Part shown: positions 54,437 to 64,000 of the stretch, in pieces
How positions within the stretch are numbered: the first letter of the stretch is position 1
Layout of the letters: each line of letters opens with the position of its first letter
From: Porpolomopsis calyptriformis
Taxonomy: Eukaryota; Basidiomycota; Agaricomycetes; Agaricales; Hygrophoraceae
Direction: 5' to 3'
Length of the DNA stretch: 64,000 bases
Assembly: GCA_951640195.1 (NCBI GenBank)
Contig: OX621163.1
Location: forward strand, 434,001-498,000
Made by a program: the position numbers and the translations under genes
Notes under the pieces: model-generated
Seen by the model: the letters and a program-made list of their open reading frames with translations, nothing else
Database searches by the model: none
Told to the model about the DNA's origin: nothing

Positions 54437-55263
54437 TTGCTGTGTCGTTTTTTACCGCTGGCCTCGAGGCCAGCGTTGGTCAATTCCATGCCGGTGGGAA
54501 ACGACGTAAGATCCCTGTGCCTGCAATTGGCGCCAGAGTCTTTCCTCCAACTCACACGCTTTAGCACGCGGACAGCTCCGCCTCATGAAGCTGACGGAAT
54601 CACTTCGAAAACGACAAAAAAGGGGGGGCAGAGTATTACAAGTTCTCCAATCATACCGCAGCCATCCCAGACTCAATATTTCCTCCCTCCCGACGACCAG
54701 ATTAAAAATTGGGTCCACAAACCGGCCGTGTCTAACCAACCACTTTCAACTCCGCGACGATCGGATTCCTTCCACAAAAGCTCGTCTGATCTCGTCGGGG
54801 AGCTCGACATTGCAGAATCTTGTCCGCCCCTTGGTTGCCCTTCTGTTCTCGCTAGCAGACACACTCCCGCGCATCACACCCACCCCCAACTCCTACCACA
54901 CTACCCGGTAAACACCACCTCCGATCAGCATGCCAACTGTTCAAATGCCCAAATCATCGTGGTTAGTACATACTCAAACGATCCGCGTTTGAACCCGACT
55001 TACTGGACCGCTCACCCCAAGGCTTGCACCATTTTCGTCACCCAGGTCAGCTTTATGACTTCCAGCGCGGTAGCCTCGCGCGTGCTTAACATTCTCGGAC
55101 TCATTTGCGAAATGTCCGCCGCCGTCTTCGCCACCGCCAACCACCGCCGACCGAGACCGCCCATACTACCTTCTGGCGGAGGATTTCCGTTCAAGAGGCC
55201 GTTCTGATCGCCTTCATTTTGACGGGCATTACGATGTTTACGGCAGTAGTTGTGTTATCATAG
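54437..55263 (+). pseudogene. Copy D of the small membrane-protein family, probably frameshifted
   Basis: Longer N-terminus than B and C, with LDIAESCPPLG and HANCSNAQIIV matching the family, then an intron and ACTIFVTQVSFMTSSAVAS with RVLNILGLICEMSAAVFA from about 55021. After a Pro/Arg-rich turn the frame moves to FPFKRPF and a stop at 55207. The family's second helix is present in another frame from 55174 (WRRISVQEAVLIAFILTGIT) through FTAVVVLS and a stop at 55261-55263. One indel near 55165-55175 would account for this; I describe it as a damaged copy, though use of the 55207 stop is possible. Confidence 0.5.
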
Positions 55264-55398
55264 ATTTCGCTCGGACTTTGCTTACGATGACCCGGTGGCC
55301 GACAGGCCACGCGAATATGACGGAAAAAGGACAATCGGGAAATCAGGGGGAAATTCGAGATGCTCGATCATGATGTCACGTGTTATACTTCTTCCTTA

Positions 55399-56704
55399 AT
55401 GAGCATTCAGTATTGGCTGATGAAAGCCGAGCCAGACTCACGCGTTGTGAAAGGAATTGACGTGAAGGTGAGATTCAATGCCAGGCCTGGATCTCCTGGA
55501 TCTGTTTATATCTCGCTTCGAACCAGTTTAGCGTCGACGACTTCGAGTCGGTCAACACAACAGCGTGGGAGGGCGTCAGGAACCACGAGGCTAAAAATCT
55601 CATAAAACAGATGAGCGTTGGAGATAAGGTAGGTACAGCCACACTCCGACCGTTCTCGAGAGTATTCACCGGCCGCATCTCCAAGGTCCTCTTCTACCAC
55701 TCAAACTGTAAAGCACCAGGTGATCGCATTTCTATAATAACGCGCCCAAGCGTGAACTCAAAGCGCGATATTCGTGCGTTCAGGCATCGCAGGTTTCGCC
55801 GAGGTCCGCCACTGTGCCATTCAATTCATTCCCCTGTTCACACCAGTTTTTAGGTATCCAAAGAGGCTTATCCTGATCGTAAGCTGCCATTCTAAAAACC
55901 TCAGAAAGCGTTTCATCCGCAGCCTTTCTCCGTCGATCTCCATAGCCACAGCATGGGATCCGTGCGTCACTCCTTTTTCCCCCATTCGATCCGATGCTCA
56001 CCTCGTGCCACGCCGCATCAGCGAACACCCATATTTCGATATAGTAAGCAGCTCACCTTTCCTTTTCAATCCACTTTTCTAACCCCCCACCCCTCGGTTC
56101 AGAAGTCCGATAGAGAAAACCCGAAATGGTACATGGTCGACCTGACCTTTACCTCTCGTGCACCGCATTTTGTCCCCCTCGCCCTTTTGCGGCATATTTC
56201 CGACTCTCCGTCGTCCTCGCCCCCTCCAGAGCTCGACTATCTAAATCACGACAGTGTCGAGGCTATTAAAGGTGACTGTGCCACCCCATTCCCTTCCTCG
56301 ATAATCTCATTCAACTCCGAAAAAAAAAAGGGATGGCACTCGTAACCCGAGGGAGACTCAGCGTCCAGCCCGTTTCCAATAAAGCGTGGGACTCCATCAT
56401 CCTACTCGCACGCAACGGAGGATGGGACAAGTTGAATTTAGCCAGCCAGACAAAAAAGACGGGAAACAAGGACGAGACCACGCAGACACCCGGCGTAGCC
56501 CGCAACGCGAGGAAGAAGAAGAAAAAAGGCGGTGTACCCCCCCGGAGGGACGACTCTGGCTTCGATCAAGACGACAAGGCGGCCATTGCCGCGGATAGTG
56601 AATTTCACCCCGTTTCTGGTCGGAAGCGTAAAATGGAAGCATCGGAGAAAGGAGAAGGGGAGGAAAGCGATGCGTTGCGCCGATCCATGCGCCTCAGAAA
56701 GTAA
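55399..56704 (+). CDS. EVE-domain protein, THYN1-like
   Basis: PUA-like fold protein; the family binds modified cytosine in DNA or nucleotides. The first exon gives YWLMKAEPDSRVVKGIDVK, and the next exon FSVDDFESVNTTAWEGVRNH with NLIKQMSVGDK. VLFYHSNCKAPG, IAGFAEVSKEAYPDPTAWD, HPYFDIKS and PKWYMVDLTF are successive short exons, all conserved landmarks of THYN1/EVE proteins. After ALLRHISDS the last exon encodes MALVTRGRLSVQPVSNKAWD and a Lys/Arg-rich tail (ARKKKKKGG) ending RRSMRLRK, likely a nuclear signal. At least seven introns occur, several around 50 nt. Its start may be 13 codons upstream, where another in-frame ATG exists. Convergent with the RasGAP gene. Confidence 0.85.
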
Positions 56705-57211
56705 TCTCAGCCAGGCAGGCTTTTTTTTTTTTCATTGTCCTTCCGAACCTCAGTCACATCCGAACGGGATGGACGTCACCATCCCGTTCAGATGTGAGTC
56801 AAGTACCATTACAATATGATGGCGTAGTTCCAGTAGCGGAAATTATACCAGACCGCCGAGTTCCAGATAGATTCTATCACCGCCGCCATCACCACCACTC
56901 CCCCCTGTCAAAGCTCGTCATCTTTCAGCTGCCTCGAATACCCTTTACTCTACCAGCCCCTACGAATGTCTCGCCAACCAGATAGATTTTTTAAACCACT
57001 TCTGTCCTTTGATTCTATTGTAGGGATTGTGAGTTGTGAGAACGACAAAAAAAAAGAAATCGATACAATTAATTATATATCGTCACGATACGATAACTTT
57101 GGGGGGGGGAAAGTTTAACGAAAAAACATGCCGACCAGAACCATACCCATCCAAACATGCGAGTACCAAATGAAAAAGAAATGAAAAAAAAAAGCGTAAA
57201 CGAATGGCGAA
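56705..57211. other. Convergent intergenic region
   Basis: About 500 bp of AT-rich DNA with several A and T runs between the THYN1-like and RasGAP 3' ends. No gene seen. Confidence 0.45.
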
Positions 57212-60200
57212 TTATTCAATTATCCTGACTACAAGTTCAGGGATCCAGTTGATCATTTTCGTGGCGTGCCCACGGTTGACCGGGAGGAACTGGAAACTAC
57301 TAGCCAGTCCTTGCATACCCAGTTCCTCAAGCGCCAACAGATGTTTCCGACCAGGACCATGATGAGAAGCTCCCTCGTCCGCGATACCAAGTGTCGACGA
57401 CGATCCCCGCAATGCAGACTGCCTTGCAGGATCCTGCAAGGAAACTCGGAAAATGTTGGATACCGCACTGATAATGGAAGGGTTAGAGGAGTTGGCGAAG
57501 GTGTCCTTGATCCGGTCCTGTAAACCCTCGTAACTATTGAAACAGAGAGTGAGCAAAAGGCATTTATCACGAATAAACCACTTACGCAAGTGATACTGTG
57601 TCCGGAAACATCAATGCAACATCGGAGAGAAGATTGTACAGAATCTCAGTCTCGGCGTCGTCACCCTGAGCCGTCGTAAGGATGGCGCCGACAAAGGATG
57701 TCAACAGCAGCGCCGTATTGGCGTCGTTTACTCCAATGAAATCAAGTGAGACTCGAGGAACGCCGTCATCGCCATCGGAAATGAGCTCTGATAAACACGA
57801 CGCATCCACGTTGGAGTCTTCGAGGAGCCGATGGTAGGTTGTAAGAGATGTGGAAAGCGGCAGGAGGGCTATAAAATATCCCAGAGCCTCTGGATGCAAC
57901 ACATTTTCAATAACTCCATTCTCCTTCGCCCCAGACCGGACCGTGACATTCAACAATGACCTCAACGCTGCCTCAGCAGAGTCTTTAAGACCTGAATGTC
58001 GTAAGCCTTTGAATATGACGGATGCGAGGGAGAAAGAGAAGTTGGCTTCAAAGGACACGCAGAGAAGTTGATCCAATTGGGAGGCAATATCTTCCAAAGG
58101 TGTGCGGCCGTCAAGAAGAATCTCATGGACCGGACCATTGAAGATACCCTGGACTTCCATGTGTTCTAATGTCACTCGCAGAAGATTGGTGGCTTCCACG
58201 TAGAACGCAATATGACTGGACTGTAGCAAGGCGACAGCAAGCCAGAAGACCTGACAGATGTATCTCGAATTCTCCACCAGCGCGGGCACGATTTTGCAGA
58301 TACAGCGGAGCATGCTGACTACCGATATCGTATTTGTTTCGCTGGATTGTGCTAAAGCGGTCTTGAACGCAACGAGCATTTGGTATAGCAGGTCGTCGTC
58401 GACATCAGATGTTGCAAGGGTTCCAATAACAATGAAAGCACGGGGTTGTATCGCAGCAGAAAGTTGGAAGGCCATTGAGGTCACCAAGCCCATCCAGCGA
58501 GCGCGCCAAACATTGAGCAGACCTAAGAATCACTTAGTAACGCGGATGGGAAGACGAATTGTCATGTTTGCAAACCTTTTGATCCAGCTATCGCTTCCAT
58601 TATCCGGACGAGAAGCCGAGTGAGACTTTCTTGTCGGTCAATATGATGTTTCTCACTGGATGGCTCAGAATTTGTATATTCGCTGGTAGCGGTTGTCCGA
58701 ATTAATCCAAATAGCCGCTCAGTCTCAGGTTGCGTGCACTCGTTGACAAGGAGTAAGAGTTCCGGACCTGTCTCTTCTTCGGCGCGAGCCACATACAGGG
58801 ACTGGAGGAGGTTCATGATTATGCCGTACACGGATTTGCGGACCAAAGTTTGTCCTGTGCCGGCGACCAGGCTCACAAGATGAATGATTTCTGGTACATA
58901 GAATTGATTGTGACTGGGCTGTTTGGATGGGTTCCCGGCAACAAGTGTCAGACGAATGAGAGTTGCGATTTCATTCCAGTGAATATTATCAGCAAGTGTT
59001 TTCGATGGCTTCACCGAGGTTTTGCCCAAGGCCTATGAATAGTGTCAGGTTATCGTGTCTCGAAGATAAACGTCCCACTTACCCGTCGGAGCTTCGACAA
59101 GAGTCGTCCTCGGACGTTGATCGATGACAGGGAAGAAACAATTCGGGCTATGGTTTCGCATCGATGGGATCCTATGCCCCCATCAATTGCGCCACGTATG
59201 AGTTCATCAAGCACAATATTAACGACAGTGTTGTCAAGTTTCCCTATTTCTGACCAAATGTACTTTTGAACAGTTGCAAAGATCTAATAATTGTTTGGTC
59301 CGGTGAAATCGCGTTAAGAGATCAGTGACACATACCTCTGCATCGGCTATGGTCAGATCTGCCAATACTCGGACGCAGTCACGAAGTCGTGCACCGGAGG
59401 GTTCATAATGTTGACTGGTTGGATTAGTGAAATGCGCGAGATTTTTGACCCATGGACTCATGTATTGAAGGCAGTTGATCCGCTGAGCTGTACTTGCCTT
59501 TGCGAAGGTCTTGTCACCCGCTTCGTCACCAACCAGCTCCATACCGGCCGACGCTTCGGAAATGAAATCTATCGTTAGTTCAGGAATGAAATCGGCCAGT
59601 TGCTCGCTCAAATTCACGACGAAAGCACAAGGATCACAGGGAATGAAGGGAGCTAGTGGAAATCGAGGAGTTCAATACCAGCAAAAATCGAATCCGAGCC
59701 ATCATGCGAACCTTTTGAGGCGAGGAAAGGATTTTTGTCATACTCAAGGTAGGAGCAGACCGCTCTCAAAAGACCATACACAGCACTGCGAAGTCCCTCG
59801 TCTCCTGAATCGATGCTCAACATACATATATGAAGTAGTGTCGCGGGAACATTCGAAAACTTGGGGAATCGTTCTGTGATGGAAGGCCGACTTTTCTTCA
59901 TTTTCCCATTCGCTGTTCTGATAGCCTGTTTTTTAAGCAATCAGAATCGGCAGTGGGCAGATAAAGTGGGATGTAATGCACCTTGATGATAGCTTCCCGG
60001 TCTGGAGACGAGAAATACGATGTAATTCCTTGTCGAGTCCTTCGTATGATGAACTCAAATGGATCATGGCCAGTTGCCACATTATAGACATCGCTGACAT
60101 CCGCTAAGGAGATGATCTCTGTTGATCTGCAAGACAGCGTTGGCGAAATGGGTAGCGCTTTAACCTAAACATGATCTCAGTGAGAGGTACGATGTTATGA

Positions 60201-63200
60201 CGAATACACACACCGAAGTAATTCGTAGATGAGTCGACCCGACTTCTAAGACAATTGGCATGCGCATTTGATGGTCTTGTCGCATTGTAACGTCCCTGTA
60301 AATCTGACATGGCTCTTGCTCCAGACTCGCTGGCAGGCGTATGTCCAAGTGAGCCAATATTCAATTGTGTGACGAGATGACGTACAGGCATATACCAGCG
60401 AAGTCATGATACTGGAATCGACATGTTCCGCGAGTTCAGCCACGGAAGAGTACGCTTTGATTTCTCCAGAAAATGGGACACCTAGGTTGAAAGGTGAGAG
60501 AGGGAGAAGATTTCCGTGGAGAATACGAGTTACCGGCAGAGATATTATGCCATCGTCGAAGATACCTCTGCGTCAACGAGTTGGGATTTAATATATGAAT
60601 AGTAAGCAAACGCTTTCGTATATCAGATGGTATTAGTTCGGTGCAGAACTTCAGCCATTGAACTGGCACTTCTGACATTGAAGCGAAGGACGTGCAGTCG
60701 AGGATAATTTCGTAGAGCTGATCTTCGTAGGCTGGCAAGGTCAACGTCTGCAATGGGCGTTTTGGTCAGAAGGAGCAATTCACAACAGGGGGATTACATT
60801 ACCTTGAAAATATAATACATTAGCATATCGATGTCAAGTGCCTCTACATCAATTTTAGACATGTGCAAAATAAATACTGCTGGTTGACCCTGTCGTTGGG
60901 TGAGATTAGACCTCACTCCTGAAATGGGGAAAAACCGACCTGAGGTGTAGAGGCTGCAACAAATATACCCCGAACGGTGTCGGTGTTTCGGTGAGCATAG
61001 CGAGACATAAGCTCCATATATCCCTGATGTTCTGAACGCTTCAACGGAGATAACTGTGGAACTCCAAGTGGACTCCCCATGTCCACAAGCAATGAACACA
61101 GGGCATCCCAAGCATGTTTACCGATGATTGGTGGCGCATCATCACCTTCCTGGGAAGGTCGGGAGTAGCTAAGGAGCTCCTTGCCAATCTTATCCGCATG
61201 TTTCTCAAAGAACCGATGAAGCACGATTGTATCTGTGTCGTCGGAGGTTGTGCCAAGCCACTCGTCGTCGGCATCATCAGGAGAGGCAGAGTATTTCTGG
61301 TTGACTCAACGGTCACTGTTGCAATTCTTGGCGGCACCCAAATTGAGGCTTACATTAATTTCACTCAAAAAACGAGTGACATTGACAATGTTGTCCTCCA
61401 AAAATTTGTTGAGAATCACCATGTGGGCCTCCTTCCCGAAAAAGATATTGTTTGCAAGATTTTGTATAATTTTTGCGATGACCATGAGACCGCGACGATT
61501 GACGGACAAGTCATCTTTAGGCACTTCGACATCCACAATTTCGGGAGCAACCACGGCCGGTGAAATGAACCTGAGGGTAAATTCAGATGGAGGAGCCATA
61601 TATACAACATTGCACACTGACCGGAGGAAGATGAAAGCGCCAAGGGCCGCAAATTTCGCTTCTGGCCAAACGGCGTTCCTGAAAGGGCGGGTAAGTTACA
61701 AATAAGTCAGAATGTATTTTGATCTGACACTGATTTGGCTATGTGGGCAGAAATCTCGCGAAACATCCTGGGGATAGCATCAGTATGTATGTAAGGAATA
61801 TTATATTTGCAAATCGACTCACGAAGGAAGGGCCGGAACTGACGAGGATACTATCTCCAGGAACGATGATGCAACAAGTTCAACGTTGGCTTGATTGGCA
61901 ACAACATCTTGATCTCCGGCTTTCGTTGGATCCAAATCATACCCGTGTCCAGGTGGCATTGTTGACATTGTTTTTATGAGTGGTATGATGAGACTCCTCA
62001 GATAATTGTATCCGTGAATTTTAGCGAATGCGGACAAAAACTTGGTACACGTTGAATTGCTTCGAAAGAGCGCAGCATCATTTTCTGAGGGTTAAGGCTT
62101 GAATATGCAATTGATTCGTGTTCGGATGAAAGCTTTACCTGTATGCGCAATTTCACGGTCTATCATGAGCTTCAGGAGACTCATCAAGGAAGACCGAGTG
62201 TCGAAAAGGTTCAGCATGACGGAAATCATGATATCAGCTTCGGAGGCAGGGCAAGTCTCGCAAATTGCCAGTGGTAGGACCATCTATGTCTATGTCGATC
62301 AGAATATCTGGGTAATGAATCCGAGGGCTTACGTCGGAAGCTTTGACTAACTAAAAATCTCCACTTTAGGCTAGAGACAACAACCAGTGACAATTTTACT
62401 CACTTCGCGAAGGCGAGTTTGGCGAACAGCTCTCGGCGAATTGTTCTGGGCATGGAACTTCGTACCTCGGTTGAGAACTCGTTCGAAGACTTGTGCAAAA
62501 ATAATGCGCTTCTCAGTGTCGCCATCATAGGCGAGATGTAGACATTGTTTGACGCCACTTTGAGGGTTGGCGCAGACCAAGTGTGATAGTCCAGTGACTA
62601 CCAAATCGCGCAGTTCATCCTCTCTTTGACGCATGCGGATATTCTAACTGAAATGGGTAAATTACCCTGAATTCGCGTCATAGATGCTCACATGTTGTGC
62701 TGATGTTGGATCAGAAACGCTATCCGACATCTGAAAAGACATTGTGAACAATCCCGGATGCTGCTTACTTCCACAAACTCACTGAGATATCCGATTGGAT
62801 CATGTCCAAACACCGTAGTAATATTCCGGAGTATCGTACGAACAACCGAGAGACTGCTTGTCGCGATTCCTCGTCAATAACGTCATCCTTTGTTCCAAAT
62901 TGCAATCGGTGCAAAAGTTTGACAGCGGTTCGAAGGCAGCTCATGTTAAGATCATCTTGTACTCGCAGGTCGCCATCGAGCATCTGACAACGGATCTCAG
63001 TCAAAAGTACTAAATAAAAAGGCGAGTTCCGACAAACATTCCCAGAATCTTGAATCCACTCCATGAGGATGTCGAGGATGTCGCCCGAAGCACAATTGGC
63101 GGGTAACGCCGATGGACCCATCTTCTCGCACACGCTGTCACAAAGAACGCAAAATTTGGCCTTGATTCGATAACAGGCGGGGCCATTAAACCTGGTAATG

Positions 63201-64000
63201 AACGAAGCAAGTGCAATCAAAGTGGAGCTAATATCAAGAATCAGCGCTTTATCGAGTGGTGCCTGGGCCTTTTCCATGAGCTGTTTAAGGAGTGCAACAA
63301 ACTTCAAGGTACAAAAATTAGGTTCAACCTTATGAGAAGAGCACCGCTCACGCACTTGATCAAGGAATTGCGCATACGAGTCCGTCAGTTCCAAACCAGC
63401 CCCTTGAGTAATAGTATAAACAACTCTAAAATCAAAAGTGGTCAGCAAAGCGATAGCTTATCGCTGAGTGGTCGTACTGGTCTAGATGCTTGAGGAGACG
63501 CGAATAAAGGGCAGGATTCAACTCAGATCCTAAAGCATCTCTGGCGACGTCGCGAATCTCGACAGTATCGGAAACCAGAAGGTCTGTGAGGTAACTGATA
63601 AAAGTTGCTACTAAAGGTCCTGGGTGTCGCAGGGCTCGCATTTCATCCGGAAGGTATTGAGGGGGGATAATCGAAGTAAGGGAGAGGACAACTTGATCTT
63701 CCCGCGTGCATGCGCCACTATAAGCTGCCAAAAATAGTGTCAAATTTCGCCACTGGAAATGAGTGTCCTGTCGAACAGCGCGTGAGCGCAAGAAACGATT
63801 TGTGGAACGAATCAGACCATACCTCCAATGTTAAAGGTATGGGAAGCCGGCTGGCTGATTCATCTGAGTAACCTTGCAAAGAGTCCATAAGAACCTCTGA
63901 CACCGAACGCCAGCGCCAGAAGCATTCTTCCCATATTGCAATATGAGCTGCAGTGGGACGTGCAATCGAATGGACAAGTTTTCGAATGCGCTTTTGGTGC
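57212..64000 (-). CDS. IRA1: Neurofibromin/IRA-type Ras GTPase-activating protein (5' end outside window)
   Basis: Large RasGAP that switches off Ras and so limits cAMP signalling; the gene enters from the right edge and stops at 57212. Helical repeats come first (TLFLAAYSGACTREDQVV, LRDLVVTGLSHLVCANPQSG, RVLNRGTKFH). The GAP domain spans about 62260-61310: ALFRSNSTCTKFLSAFAKIH holds the arginine finger (Arg codon 62062-62064), followed by GYDLDPTKAG and the FLRFISPAVVAPE signature near 61555-61580, and MVILNKFLEDN. A Sec14/PH-like module follows (FILHMSKIDVEALDIDMLMY; YEDQLYEIILDCTSFAS; WLKFCTELIPSDIRKRL). The rest is HEAT-like helices to the C-terminus. Many short introns occur. The FRSN and FLRF motifs are intact, so GAP activity is expected. 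Confidence 0.85.

Noticed and set aside
1..64000. CRISPR arrays, rRNA, tRNA, long terminal repeats or complete transposons
   Set aside because: None recognised on reading; only short repeats and gene relics were seen. A covariance-model and repeat-library scan would be needed to exclude small RNA genes and old elements.

Overview
The window looks like nuclear DNA from a mushroom-forming basidiomycete (Agaricomycetes). Genes are dense and cut by many 50-75 nt introns. Several families are typical of that group: a DUF6533-type membrane protein, HsbA-like and two-domain transmembrane surface proteins, a basidiomycete-type phytase, and helical-bundle domains like those on mushroom STAND proteins. 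I saw no operons, CRISPR arrays, rRNA or tRNA genes. Gene models were spliced by eye, so coordinates are gene spans and exon limits are given where they could be read.

Left part (1-26 kb): housekeeping genes interleaved with the first three members of a GTPase family. These are a complex I ESSS subunit, glycine cleavage H protein, PEX14, GTPase 1, a phytase, a lineage-specific protein, an NBS1-like repair protein, GTPases 2 and 3, INO80 subunit IES2, a DUF6533 membrane protein, a dual-specificity phosphatase, MED4, an HsbA-like secreted protein and a histidine-phosphatase (PGAM-like) protein.

Middle part (26.8-40.2 kb): five more GTPase genes (six G domains), interrupted by a decayed Ste6-type ABC transporter, a copy of a basidiomycete hypothetical family, and a Cys-rich protein. 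In total there are nine AIG1/GIMAP-like G domains in eight genes on both strands within about 36 kb. They fall into three subfamilies. All nine carry the P-loop on a separate 34-nt exon. One member (GTPase 3) has a C-terminal helical bundle resembling MLKL/HeLo-like cell-death domains. Another gene holds two G domains, the first with a lost P-loop lysine. This locus is the best candidate for an undescribed system, possibly an innate-defence or membrane-associated GTPase cluster; that role is inference.

Right part (41.5-64 kb): a single-pass surface protein, a secreted phospholipase B, a Rax1-like RGS protein, a stomatin/SPFH protein, a decayed ARM-repeat gene, a four-copy family of small membrane proteins (two intact copies tail to tail, two damaged), a THYN1-like EVE protein, and the C-terminal part of a neurofibromin/IRA-type RasGAP running off the right edge.
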